NCBI RefSeq assembly: GCF_030463535.1
Contig: NC_132880.1
Coordinates: forward strand, 30,747,487-30,811,486
Origin: Salminus brasiliensis
Taxonomy: Eukaryota > Chordata > Actinopteri > Characiformes > Bryconidae
Length of the DNA: 64,000 nt
Direction of reading: 5' to 3'
Shown here: piece by piece, positions 45,138 to 59,699 of the stretch
Numbering within the stretch: the first letter of the stretch is position 1
How the letters are laid out: every line of letters begins with the position of its first letter
Program-made: the position numbers and the translations under genes
Notes under the pieces: generated by a model
Seen by the model: only the letters and a program-made list of their open reading frames with translations
Databases searched by the model: none
What the model was told of the DNA's origin: nothing

Positions 45138-46781
45138 TTGCTGTCATGTTAATATTTCTCATTTTTCACTTCTTAAACAATGTAAATCTGGCAGTTGTTC
45201 TTCATATTGTGTCAAAATTTGATGATGAATGCACCAATAAAAATGTTCGATATGGAGTAAGAGGAGAGCTCTTCCTTTAAGCAATGGTTCAGCCATAATT
45301 TGATTCATAATTAGGACTCTAATTGGCCCAAAAATGCTAAAGATTCGCTCGCACAATTTCCCTGCTTATCTCAAATGTGTGGATCAGCCAATACTGCAGG
45401 TCTGCTGTCCAAAATTGTCGTTTTATAAGTAACATGTCTACAGTCTAAGCAAAAAAGGTTGTATATAGTATCAAAAATATCATCCAACATTTGTCCAAAG
45501 TAATGGCTGTCAAAGCAGTATTCAGGGACTTCCAGACAGTTCAGATCTTTGATGATGCCCAATTCGCAACACAAGAATAGAGCAAAAATGTGCACCATCT
45601 GGAGCTTCCTGGGGATTGGTTTGACAACCCTTGCTTATTGCAAATGTTCGCTGGCATGCGCATGGCAATGACATTAAATAAACTCTTTACACAGACTTCC
45701 ATATAAAGTCAAGAGGCTTTTTTCCTCCTCCAATAAAGATAGACATTTTGGAGGTTTACATTTTAACGGTTCTCTGAGGGTTCCATATCTAACTAGTACC
45801 TTTAGAAGAACATAGAAGGGTGTAGGACATATCCTTAATTAAAAAAAAAATAAATATTAGCCTCGTAGCTCCAGTGCAAAAGTAAACAAGCAAACTTCGA
45901 ACTCCAAACACGTCTTGCCCAACTGACTACCTGGGAAGCAACTTTGATTTTTCGGTGAACTGTTCCTTTTAGCCTTCAAGCTACCGCCACGCATGAGAAG
46001 TCGAACCTACAAATCTATCAGCAAATAAGATGTTAACTACATGAGAATTCACAGTACAGAACTAATTAAGCAGCCAACAGGAGAGATAAAGAAATCAAGG
46101 TATATTATAGGTTATTGGGTAGAATAACATATATACGTTCGCCCAAAGGGCCCCAACCCGATGCAATGCAAATATTCACGATGGTAACCATCCCTCCGGA
46201 TAGGAGTGACATTCAACATGTATGCAAGTAGAAGAATGCTCCGATACGCTGAAAGGAAACCCCTCGTTACACATGGAGTAGACCAACATTTACACATCTA
46301 GGCAGCTGAATGCCAACCAAAAGAACTTTGGTAACAACAATATTGCTCTAGAAATCTACTCCGCAAGATTACAAAAGGTCCACAATGACGTTACTGGCAA
46401 AGTACTGCTTGTACTACTGTAGTGCACACTCGACAACTCTACTGAAGTGCATATGCCACTGATGTGTGAACTGTGTGCCTTTGTTCCTCATGGTTGGTCA
46501 CGATGCCACTTGGTTCAGAAGGTTGCTTCCTGCAGTGCAGGAGGGAGACTGCATTCGCATGGACGGGGTCGCAATGATCAAATGACTTTAGCGTGACTCC
46601 AGCTCCTGCTGGAAGGCCGCGGTCTACAGTACGAGAAGGACAGTGTGGAGAGCAGATCAGATCAGTACAGACTCCAAGCCTGATGCAGCTGGGAGGAGAA
46701 AGAAGAGGAGGAAGAGGAGGGAGAGAGAGAAGAGGAGGAGTGCAGGGATGCAGGGCCGAGCTGCTTTCCACACACGCACAA
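43785..46781 (-). other. sacm1l: Probable SACM1L 3'UTR with polyadenylation signal
   Basis: Downstream (minus strand) of the SACM1L stop at 46782 there is about 3 kb with no gene and, apart from one TA microsatellite, no recognised transposon. It ends at a canonical AATAAA on the minus strand (plus TTTATT at 43785-43790), followed within about 200 bp by MITE sequence. A long 3'UTR is the simplest reading. Other poly(A) sites are possible. Confidence 0.5.
45052..45135. repeat. (TA)n microsatellite
   Basis: About 42 TA units within the presumed SACM1L 3'UTR. Confidence 0.98.
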
Positions 46782-48065
46782 TCAATCCATCTTCTCCTTC
46801 TGCACCAGCTTAGGCGCGTCCACAAACTCCTTGCCGTTGAAGAGGATGACGGCGGCCGTGACGGCACTGGCTGTGCCCCAGAACAACACGTACGCAAGCG
46901 TCTCTGTCCAAGTATCACCTGAGAAAAACACAACAAGAGCTGTTCAGATAGCTCAAACATAGCTGATCAGACAAGGTGCAATTACCGTCCAATGAAGGTA
47001 ATGGTGCTCTGAAGGCTAACAGAGCCATCCTTTATCCTTTAGCCTGCACATATCTTGGTACTGTTGAAAAATGAGAGTTTGGTATATGGAAGTGACCTCA
47101 AAAACTTGTGTCCTTAAAAAGCTAGTTCGGCATAACCAAAACAGGGCTGTAAAACAGGCCTCCAAATTCCCAAAACACCCAAATTTGTATACACCAGCCT
47201 CTAGCAAAAGCCTTCTAAAGCCAAAAGCTCTATTCAAAGCTGGTGATGGGGTAAAACCTAATGACCACTTTGGGGAAAGGCTTTGTTACTTGTACTCAAG
47301 TTTTCTTAGAAAACCTTTGCTGCAACTGTAACTCACAGTAACAGTGGTGAACAGCACATCACGGTCAGATTTGTGCTAGATAACAAGTCAGGGTGCAAAA
47401 AGGGAAAATAGGGAAGCGAGCAGACCAAGCTAACTGCAAACCGCAGTTATCAAGCTATCAAGCTTCTGTGTGCGCTCTCACAATGACTCTCTGTAAACCA
47501 GCCAATCAGAGCAGAGCTCATCACATTATTCATGAGCCCACAATAAACAGGAACTTAGTTTCATCATGAATAAAATACTGAATAAATGCATTCTATGGCA
47601 CATTTAACATTGTGCAAACTGTCTAAGTCACCACACCCTCTCCTTAAACTAGGGCTGGGCAATATGGCGGTATTTTTTACATCACAATATGTACTATATC
47701 CTCCCTGAGAATATTGTGGATATCACCTGTATTTCTAGGATAATGAGCAGCTGCTTTTCATTACGAAGAGAGTGTTATTAGTCCTGGGTAACTGGATTAG
47801 TTGCTAAGATTCATGCTACCACTGATTCTTTTTCAGTCCAACTTATTAGATTTTGAAAAATGTAAATATTGTGCATCATGAAACACTCTCAATGTATTGT
47901 GATATTACACAGTTGTGCATGCATGTCATATCACCCACTTCTCCCTAAACTGTGCTGAGACACTACAGAGGCATGTCGAATAGCTAAAAATGGCAGCAGT
48001 TTCTTACCAGCCATAAGAAGGCAGATGATGCACATGGAAAAGGCCACCAACATGATGATTGGAAG
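46782..48065 (-). other. sacm1l: SACM1L last two exons: transmembrane hairpin and ER-retrieval tail
   Basis: Exon 48008-48065 is almost entirely hydrophobic (first membrane helix). Exon 46782-46918 begins [13 protein letters not shown], gives the second helix and ends [16 protein letters not shown] and stop. The lumenal loop between them is very short, as in the family. The KxKxx ending supports retrieval to the ER. Confidence 0.93.
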
Positions 48066-50060
48066 CTAGAAGAGCAGCAGAAACAAACAGGTCAGTAACC
48101 ATCTGATGACGAACACACTAATCAAGGACCAATCAGTTATGGGCCTGAGCTGGCACAACAACACGGACTATAACATTTGTACAGTACTAAAATGTGGGTT
48201 AGGTAGCCGAATAATAAACTGACCGTGAGGAATTTCCAATCTTTCTGCACTTGGAGAGGGGTCAGGCTTTCCACACTTTCATCCACAGTGTAGTTACCGA
48301 GGAAGAGGTCAATGGAGTCCTAGGAGCCAAATGATATCGGTTGACCTTTACTATTTTCACAGAGCTGGTTATTCAGCCTTATTGATACACAGCACAGCTG
48401 TAAATAAGAAAGTGAATTCATGCGTACTTGTCTGAAGCCATCAGAGAAGTTGTTCTTGTAATAGCGAATCATGGAGTTCCAGCCATCCATTACTAAGCCC
48501 CACTGAGTCCTCTTTCCAGTCCTGAGGAACGATTTAGAAAAGTTAAGAGTTTCTGCTATCAAAACATTATTTTATATGATAATTATAAACACACACAAAC
48601 ACATTTGTACAGTGCATTCGGGAAGTCCTCAGACCCCTTTATTTTTCCACATTTTTTTTAAGCTGAGGCAAAATAAATCGCAAGCACTGTATCAAACACA
48701 ACCATCTAAACAAATGTTAAGACTACTGTATTGTTTGTATTATTCATAACATTTTGTAACAGTGTGTGCATATGCAGAACAGAACTGTTTGCAAATGTAT
48801 TCAAAATGAAAAACAAACAAAACAAAAATTCAAATGAACACAAATTCAAACCCATTGCTATGACACTTGAATTTTAGCTCTGGCAGCCTCCCATGTCTCC
48901 TGATCATCTTTGAGATGTTTCTACACCTAAAATACAGTCCATCTGTTAATCGGACATGATCTGAAAAGACTCACACTTGCCTCTATAAGGTCTCACAGCT
49001 GACAATGCATATCAGAGCCAAGCCATGAGGTGGACTGTGTGGAGGAAGAAAGCTGAAGCTGCTTTAAAAAAAAAAAAAAAAAAAGTTTCCAAGAGCACAG
49101 TGGCCTCCATAAATCTTAAATGGAACAAGTTTGGAACAACCAGTTCTCTTACTAGAACTGGCCGCACCATCAAGCTAAGTAATGCTTGGTAAGAGAGGTG
49201 GCCAGGAACTCAATGGCTGAGCTCCAAAGACCCTGTGTGCAGATAGTAGAAACGTCCAGAAGGTCAGCCATCACGGTCATAAAGCCCAGATTGGAGTGTT
49301 TCAGAGTGGCCATGAGCTTCTCCCCCGTAAAAGCCCCTAAAGGACTCTCAGACAATATTCTCTGGTCTGATGAAACCAAGATTTAACTTTTTGGCCTCCA
49401 TTTTTGGAGTTATGTTCAGAGGATACCAAGCACTGCTCATCAACAGTCCAATATCATCCCACAGTGAAGCATGGTGGTGGCTGAATTATGCTGTGGGGGT
49501 GTATTTTAGCATCTGGGACAGGGAGACTGTTACACAATGTCAGCTGTGAGACTTTACATACAGTCATGAGAAAGAGTAAGGACACCTCATGAAAATCTTT
49601 GTCTTTGGTTGATAATTTAAACATCGATCTTCATTTAAACGATGTTAGAAGATGGAGGTAAAATAACTTAACCAATAAAACTGAAATCATTTGTAAAACA
49701 TATTAGATTGTATAGAAATACTATTTTCTTGTGAGGAAAATACCCTCATGTTTCCTCACAGGAAGACAGAATTTCTATTAATTACATTTGACAAATTTCC
49801 TTCTTTAGTCCTTTAGTTACTTTATTTCCCAGTAGTGAAGATCAAATGTCCATATGTATAAAAAAAAAAAATCACGTTCAAACAACTTGAATTTACCACA
49901 GGTGGCCAAGAGACATGGGAGCCCCCCAGAGCTAAATTTCTAGTGTCATAGCAAAGGGTCTGAATACCATGTGAAATTTTAGTTTTTCCTTTTTAATAAA
50001 TTCTGTTGTCATGTTCTCATTATGGGGTATGGGGAGAGCAGAATGATGGAGGGAAACGTT

Positions 50061-50103
<43 letters not shown>

Positions 50104-51488
50104 GAATGGTCTAATCCAAGCAGAGCTTAACATGGAGTAATGAACAATAATTTATAATTTATATATATGATAAATTATATATGATAAATGATAAATTATT
50201 ATTCATTACTCCATGTTAAACTCTGCTTGGATTAGACCATTCTACTTGGCATTAGACACAGTATCAGCTGCCTCTCATGCTAAGTACAAGTATTAATTAC
50301 CTGGTGAAGTCAGTCTTTAGAGCTCCTGTGCCTGCGTATTGTTTAGCGCATGCGTTGGCATTGTCAGCCCAGGCTAAGGAACAGAAAAAACAACATTAAT
50401 TAAAGCCAGATTTAAGTGTCCTGCTGTGAGAGCATTTTTTTAAGGATGAAAAAAAGTAAACCACAGCATCAAGAACATTACTTGTATTTGAACTGGGCTG
50501 GGTTTAGTATTTCAATACAGTTTCCTAGGCATGTGCAATGATATTGAATAATCAGTCTCAGCTGCTAACTCCTTAAAGAATTTAGTTTAGAGTCGATACT
50601 TCAAACTGATCTGTTCATGTATTTATTTTACTCTAGAAGAGCAGGGTGTTTTGACGACTCTGAACTACTGCACGAAAATATCTGCATATTGGTATATCCA
50701 GAAAATGTTACGGTCCCATGAAAAATTGCTTATGTATTGGCATTGGCAAAGATGTACACGTAAAAATACTGGCCCATAATCAGCTCAAAATTCCCACTGC
50801 TGGCAATTCTGGTACATACCTAGTTTTCTCACTACCATTTTTCAATCTCACAAACCAAAATGGGGTGTTCAACCAAGTTAATGGGGAATTTACGCATGCA
50901 AATTCTGCAGGAAGTAGGTACATGTACAGTCTGCAACATATTCAAGATTAATCAAGTAGTGCGGTTGTTAACATACATAATTATACCTAACATACAGGAC
51001 TGTAATTAAGACATCTGGAATTTGACACAAGCATGCTTACTTTCTCATTAACAGACTGAAGTACTGAAACTTGGTATTGCATTATATGAAACTGTTCGAT
51101 ACTAAGTGCTATTGAAGTAATTAGTCTGGTATGATAAAGTTTTGAGTACCATTCTTGTAAATCTTCTCAAAATCTGCCTGCTCCTCAATCTTCTGGCCAA
51201 CATGGAGGACACCCAACCTCTAAAATGAAAAGTATTTACATACATACATAAATGTCATCAGCGAATAAATATGGTGTGTACAGAGCACTTGTTATAACTC
51301 TCACTTTCAGCATGTGGAACCAATAATACAATGACTTCTGGAGCTGCAAAGCTAAAGTAGCTAACAAATAATGGAGGGTTATGACCACGAATTTAGAATG
51401 TCCCCTTGCCTCAAACTGCAGAGTTGTAAATTTTAATAGACTTGCTTATGTGGTTTCACTGTATGTGGTTACACTGTTATCTAACAGT

Positions 51489-51522
<34 letters not shown>

Positions 51523-54193
51523 TCAAACTCCAAGATAGCTGCTCCTATTTTCAGCTATGCTCACACTTTTGCATAGCACACGTTTCTCAAAAGGTGCCAG
51601 AAACCACATAAACAAGTCTATTTGACATTCCTGCGGAACTCTGCGGTTTAAGGAGAAGGTGGGATGCCAGTCTGTCACTGGTTCTCACCTGGAGCTGGTT
51701 CTGCAGGGAGCGCCTGGCTAGAAGACTCTGAATGACGTTGGTGCGATCCAGGCAGTCCATGCAGTTACTGCGGAATGTTCCCGACTGCTCCGACACCACC
51801 CTGCCCTCCGAATTCAACATGAAGTACCTGCAGAGACCAAAGTATTAAAAACAATACCTACTGTTATTTTTAATACACAGAACACATTACTTTATTACAC
51901 AATGCGCTCTGATAGAACACTGAATTGTGTTGTATTACGGTATGTGGCACAAATACAAAACACTTACATGTGACCTAATGTGATTCTGATTTGATGTTGT
52001 GACAGGGTGCGAATGGAGCCATCTTTCACATCTAATCGCAGATCTGATACAAATCGTGGGCGTGTGACCTTAATGAGAACAGTCATTCATGCCGCCCCCA
52101 CCCCAACCAATGCGCTGCACTGTATGTCATTATTTTAATTGCTCTAATATTGGACAGCTAGAGAAATTATCTTCACAATGGCATTTGATGGCTCTGTGAT
52201 AGACTGAAATTCAAAGAACTCCATACTCCATAAGTAGTGCACTACATAGGTCATGAAAATAGGGGCATTTAATATTGTAATAATTTCCCAATAAATTCCA
52301 GAAATGTAACATTTTGCATTGTAACTCAGTCAACAATGTAATACAAACCAATAATATAATAAGGTACTCAGGCTGGAATTGTAATCAATACCCAATAATA
52401 GATGGCCTGCTCCAGTTATTTTGCCCTCCAATGGAATCAGTGTCTCTTAATGCAGCAGATGCCGATCCAATCTTTGTGTTTGTATAGAAAAAATACAGCC
52501 AAACAGTTTAGATAAGATGAGCTGCTAATTAATACACTTAGTAAAATGACATATTATAAGTAGCAGTGTCTATAATGAGACATCCTGGACTGATTTATTT
52601 AGTTTAGTAAAGATGTATATACACTATTTAATAGTGTTTAATATCTTAAAACAATCAGTCAGCCTGGATTATAAGTTTCCATAAAATTTTAGAAATTATG
52701 TCATGTTTTCATGCTCCAATGTAAAATAGCTTGACTCAGAACTCTTCATTTACCTTCTGAGAACGTCCTTACTCCTGTAGTCTGGGAATAATATCCGTTA
52801 ATGGAGTTTTGAAGACACCAGATGGCGCTCTGAACACCATTGTTAAAAGAAAGACTAGTAACTGGATTAGGATTAAAATAGCAGATATAGTGCTATAGTG
52901 CTTCTGTACCCAAACAGTGTGTTCTAGATTGTTGCCACACAAAAACCTTGCATCTCCATTTTGGCTGGTAGTTTTTAATACACTGTGTCAATGAAATATA
53001 ATCAACTTCCACTGAAAGTTAAGAGAGTATTTTCTTCTTCTGTAAAGTTGAGGAATAAGGTTTTTGCATAACAAGGATATTTAACAAAGACCATTTATGA
53101 CTATGTTCATGTGCACAGATGCCTACTGGACATTAGATTGCACTACTTGAGTGTAGAATCCTCAGCTTAGTGCAAAGGAGAGAAGGAGTCATTTGGGATT
53201 GAGCTGTAGTTTGACGTTTACGATGCACATGCTTTCATTTATGTGACATTTATTGATTTGAATGTCTGCACACAGACTGTTTGAGAGCATACAGTACCCA
53301 TCAACACATAACCTTAATCACATAACCTTACAAAGCAGAAAGATTGGATCTGAGCAATTGCATATTACATTATTAGGCAAGTTACATTGCATTACAAGGC
53401 TGGATTACATTTTTGACCTAGTTAGGAGTATAATTAATCACATTTCTGGGTGTTATTACATTACTGGAAACACAAACATGAACATACAAAGCAGAAAGAT
53501 TGCATCTGAGCAATTGCATACAAGCAATGAAGCTTGCCATGTGAGTGTAGCCAGCGATATATGCTGCATTATGCTAATGTCGCATGTGGGCCTCAGGGGG
53601 GAAATGAAATGCACACAAAAAAAATTCAGAATATGGATCATAAACTGTGTTAAACCAGCAAGAACACATGATGTTTGCTGGTAATTTTGAGAATAGTGAG
53701 TGCTTTCTCCAATATAACCATATCTATCACATTAGAAAGCTGCAGTCAATTGTCTGTTCTTTAGCTGATTTGATTAATGCTTAATTCCCTGATGTATCCA
53801 TCAAAATAATTACATCAAGCCATATCATCATTACTGAACATATGAGGTTATGAATTTCAGGAAATAGCGCTATAGACCCACCCGAATTCATCCTGCATCT
53901 CTGCCACAGCGTCCACCAAAATCTGTAGGCGATGCCATCTCATCTTACTGCACTCTTTATGGAAGTCAAAGGCGATGTACCTATAAGTGTGAATCAAATT
54001 ACAGTGTATTGCTCACATACACAGTTATACGTGCCACTACTAGTAGGAAAATGCTTAGAAGACTGTTTGATTTTATAAAAATAAGACAGAAGACAAGACA
54101 AAAAATTAAGGTTAAAAAAATATATACAAGTATGCAGAGATATTGGAAATACAGAATACAATATTAATATCATGACAAAATCCTTGTATATAT

Positions 54194-54285
<92 letters not shown>

Positions 54286-57200
54286 TATTCATATGTAATT
54301 TTTTTTATATTGTGCAGCTCTAGTAGAGGAAAAAGTATATACACAGAAATATAAAGAAGTAGAGGCTGGAATCAATAGTACAGTAGCTTTAAATGTGCAG
54401 TTAAATATCAAAAGGCCTGTCAAAATAAATTTTCAGGATTGTGGGCGAAAAAAAAAGTTTAGAATGGATCCTTACTTGATCATCCCGTTTTCCATGCTGT
54501 TCACTAATTTGGCGAACGCCTGCTCAAGGGGCAACTCTGAACCCTTCTGATTGACCTAAATATCAAAGCAAACCACAAAACATACACCACATACTTTCAC
54601 CAACCTCCACACACAACCGTGTTTTTTTTGATGTACAAAAAGTGTTTCAATGCATTATTTACCAAATTCAGAATGACCTGCTTCCCATAAATGAGGACCT
54701 GGGAGTCAAAATGCCTCTGAAACCCATCCAGCTACAAGAGAGTCAAACATACATGTTACAGTGAATTTCCTACAACAGTGTGAGACAAGCACATAAATGA
54801 ACAGGCAAGCCACGCTTTTATCCAGCAGATGGTGCTGTAGCTCTGAGAATATGACTAGCAGTTTTTTTTGTAAGCGTTGGAGGAGGGAGGTTGACTGAGA
54901 AAACCTAATAATAATGCACACGTCTGCTAGGTTGATAACATGCATCAGCTACACTGAGCATAATGAGTAATCCAGTCATGCACATGGGTTTTCTACATAT
55001 AGTCCAATCTTCTTTCTCAGATGTTTTGTCTGTGGATCGTTGAATCCATATTAAGTCTGCCTCTCTTGCGGAAGACTGAGACCGAGGTATGCAGAAATGC
55101 TTCTCCATCAAATCTCACTGCATGTGCCCTTGCTTTAAAAGTGTCATAGAATGCATTTATTTAGTAGTATAAATGGTTCTCTGATGTATTCATAGAACAC
55201 TACATAGAAAAATCCCCAATTCCATTATACATGCCCATTCACAGACCTATGCTTCGGCCCTACAATGAAACAAGCTGGTTTCCCTTTTATGGCGGCAATT
55301 TCATGAGCTCTGCTCTAATTGGCTGGTTTACAGAGAGGCACCAAGATGGCTTACACAAAATCAACATGTCTAGCCATAACATCAGCATAGTCATAGCTTT
55401 GTTTTTAGCATTGTAGCAAAAACACTGTAATCGTATTTTGCAATTATCCCCACCAATCCACATCTTACAGGATAGTGTGGCTATACTGTCAGCTATCTGA
55501 ACAGTCTTATCTGGAATGCTGCTAGGCTAGGGTAGGGTTAGTTGTGGATGCACGGATACAATGTGCTTTTGCCCCCTTGCGTACCACTTTAGACATCGTT
55601 CCCTGGATAGTGGCATCACGGAAAAGCTGTGGTCACAAGGCTTGGTTCACATAGCAACCTGGACCTGAGCATTTTTCTATATCTAGCAGTGTCTTGCGGT
55701 GATGTGCTGCGCACCGGTGTTATGGTGCAGAATCGGACCAAAGACTGTTTCTTAATACAAAAGTAACTAAAGCATTATATTCTCAGGAAAAGTTGCTGGT
55801 GTGCCATCTTGGACTAGGGCTAGAACGAAGGTGAGGGTATGTAAATACTGGGGGTCGTCAAGAATCAAGACTGTTAGAAATCAGTTTAGGGTTTTGGAAT
55901 TGGCCCGTTTAACAGCTCCAGGTTTGGTTTGACAAAGCTGTGTTTGAGGTTCATGGTGTGTCATTTCCATGTACCGAACTCTTACCGAGCTGTGCAACAG
56001 TTTTCCATTCTAGGGTACTTTTAAAATCATACTTTTTTTACGCAAATCAAATGTAAGAACTGATCAGATCAAAAAAATCAAAGCCAAAGCCTCACATGAT
56101 TGGTGGTGCTGCTGATCTGTGGTTTTGGCTTGTACTTCAGGTTGGGTCTCTGGGACCAGAAGAAAGGCATGGAGCCTCGAGTCTGGTAAAGGAAAACAGA
56201 AAAAGGGTCAGAGGCAGTTTAACTGAAAGCATCTTCGTCATAGAGCACATCCCTAAAACAAGACTGGGACTTTAAGCTAATTTCATTCAAACATTACACT
56301 TGTAACTACAAATGCTTGTTGATGCTTTTCGAGTTCAGAAAGGATTCCTAACTCATGACCGAAAACTTCCCGTCCACTGCATTAGAATACCAGATAATGA
56401 TGTTAGCGCAGCTCAAGAATTTGGAATTTCTTTCTCTGTAGTGGAAGTACCTTTAGTCATGTAGGACTCATTATAAAAGTTCTGCAGGCTAAAAACCTTC
56501 ATTTATATTCTGTTATACCGACCTGCACGAAGGAGGCTCTGGAGTTATTATACTGAACTATTTGTTCAGTTTCGACAAAGTTAGCAGCATGTCCTTCAGA
56601 GTCAATTCCTAAGGAAAAAAAAGTAAATAATGATGAAATAAAAAAGGAAAAAGAAAGAAAAGAAATCTATGTAGAAGATCAGAATCATGACTCAAGCTCA
56701 TCATGTGTAGTTCCACAGGCTCTTTAAATAATTACTAAGACATTAGTTAAATTAAACAATAATAAACAGAGCTGTAGATGATTCTAACATGACTGAGACA
56801 AGTTACAATGAAAAGCATCCAGAATGTGCCATGTTTAATATATTTAATCAAACTTCAGGCTCTCAAAAGAAAGAGGTTTTAAATAGATAAATCACACTGT
56901 AATTATAATGCAGGTTGTCATTTGTTGTTTTGTTCTTGTTCCAAAGTACTTGAACTATTAAGCAAAATATCCAAAAACACATAACTAATATAACTCCTAT
57001 AAAAGTACTTCCAAACTTTTGAACAGCAGTATATTTGTGGGTGTATGTTTGCGCGTCTACCAGAATTTACAGCCACCAGCTTACCTCGTACATAGTATCG
57101 CACTCCAGCTCTGAAACAGCTCCTCCTAGAGATGAGGATCCACTCAAATATCTTCCCATTGATGCAGCATGGCTTCATCGCAATAACTGTTCAACCTGTT

Positions 57201-59619
57201 AAAGGCTCCCAACAGCCCAAGTAATGCAGCATGCACATTCCCTGAACAATATACGTGTATGTATGGGTATGTATGGAACAGACAGACCAGTGGAACAGTA
57301 GTGCCAAAAACAAGATCAGTCAGAGTGTGATTTTGAAATCACAAGAACAGAGCTGCAATTTTATTTACAGCTTAAGCAATTAACCACATGGTCACATGAA
57401 CTTACTCCTTACTACTGTTGGACTCATTGGAAGCAACCAATTGTCCATGTGCTGTGTACATCACAACACAACCACAACCGACTGTCAGCCACACTACATT
57501 CATAGTCTCAAAATACAGAGTACAAGAGCATACAGTCACCGTCAATCAAAAACCCTGTGTCTGCATTTTTGACATCAATAAGATCTGGTGGTTGTTCTTT
57601 ACCTCAAAACGCATGATGAATGGACTAATAAAAGAGCTCTAAAATAACATGGGGGGGGGGGGGGGGGGGGGGCATTTGGTATCACTTTACTTAGATGGTC
57701 CCTTATAGATATCTCGTAGATGCTCCCCTGACCTTCAACTAACATTCAACTGAATATGTGTTAAGTGCTGAAACTGAAATCTAAGCTAAATGTAAATGGC
57801 TGTCTACTGAATGTAACCCTACACCTTTCAGCAACAGACATTCGGTCAATAGACATTTTTTTTTTACAGTCAACAGACATTCAATTTACAATACAGTTCA
57901 GTTGCATTTATTACATTTTCAGTTGAATGTTAGTTGAAGGTCAGGTGAGCATCTACAAGTAAAGTGATACCAAATATTATTACTTTGACTTCCAGTGAAA
58001 GTCAAGGGATTTTCTTGTACTGCAAAGCTGCCATTTTGGAGATACAAGGTTTTTGGCACCACAGTGACAATATGTTGGTCTCTTTTGTGTTCCTGAACCT
58101 CAGCTAAAAGTGGGAGCACAATTAAATGCACAATTAAAAGCACAGACAGAACCAAACATTTGATCGTTTGACCAAACAGTTGATCAGTGTTTAAATACTG
58201 ATGATAAAAACAATATGTTTAACAATATTTAACAACTCAGGGCTGCCACCTAGTGTATATACACAAGACTGAAGATTCAACCAAAGAAACCGACATGACA
58301 GACTAAAAGGATACAGCCATGGATGACAGGAAAAGCAAACTTCTGAAGCTAAGAAGGAGAAACATAAACAACAACACTTCTTAACGCATCTGCATTGATT
58401 GAGCATGAATAGATTGCATTCGTAAATAAGTAAGTAAGTGCAAGTGTGTGTACCTCTGGTTGCGCAAAGAAGTCCCTCAAAAGGTATCCGTTCCACACAA
58501 ACCTCTGATCTGCCTGTGAGGAGAATGAACCAAATCAGTCCAATTAAATGTTGTTATCATCAAGAACAGCCGTTTCACAGAACGGTACTATGCTTTTAAA
58601 AAGCCATAGAAACGGAGAGGGACACCATAGAAGAACCCCTTTTAGTTCAGTATGAACCATGATTGTGAAAGAGATATGACAGTATGAAGAACCAAACGTC
58701 AAACTAAGGACCCACTGCTTTTGGGAGAACTTAATAAAGCACTAAACTCTGCCTTTATCAAAGCTTTTATTGTATTAACACCACTTACTGCACTTACTTT
58801 GTCTAGTTCTTTTCCACATAGTTTAGTCTTCTCTACATTCAGGTTCTGGGAATTGTGTATTGCTTGTAAATAGTTTGAATGAGGTAATTGTGGCATTTCT
58901 GGCGCATCAGTGCTCAGAAGTACCTTGAATTCAGGGTCTGTTAAAGCTAGCCTCGGATAATCAGAACGAATGACTATTTTTTTTGAGTCGCTTTGGATAA
59001 GAATATCTGCAAAATTCCATAAATGTAACCTTAACATCTTTACAAGTGAGAATCCCTCAAAGTACCATTTGTGGTATCTTTATAGCAACATGCAAACGTC
59101 TTTTACAATTATTATCATTACTTATTTATTTATTTGATTTTTTTCCATTAAAATAAAATCCATAATGTACTGTTTATTTTTATTCATTTATTAATTATTA
59201 TTTACTTTTACTATTTACTATTATTTACACACAGCTTCTGAGATCATCTTCTGCAATGCTCAACAGTTCTGTATTAAAGTGTAACCAGTAGATAAACACC
59301 ACTGTACAGTTTCTAGAATCATCTTTGATGGTTATGTTGCTAGACAACCATACCCTACAGTTAATTATGCAATACACACAGGCTGATGTGGTATGGCGTG
59401 AGATATTGGCACTGCGGTCGTAATCGCTGCCTTGAGTGTCTTTATTATTTACTCGATAAATCCTATTGCTTTTAGTACACTTAAAAGGCATGAATTACTT
59501 GATTTATGTTCATCCTGACCAAACCAGTCCAGCAGAGCTGAGGGAAGAGAAGTCCAAAAATAGGAGACTACTTCAGAGATAGACAGAATGTGTAACATTA
59601 AGACACAGAAAGAAAAAGT

Positions 59620-59699
<80 letters not shown>

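Noticed and set aside
46593-46922. 109-codon plus-strand frame over the last SACM1L exon
   Set aside because: Antisense of a GC-rich coding exon; the minus strand matches SAC1 to its stop codon.
49186-49386. 66-codon frame ending [12 protein letters not shown] as an active transposase
   Set aside because: Stops and frame breaks follow the DETK region and an insertion splits the element.
53994-54278. Cys-Val repeat protein
   Set aside because: Translation of the (AC)n microsatellite at 54203-54282.
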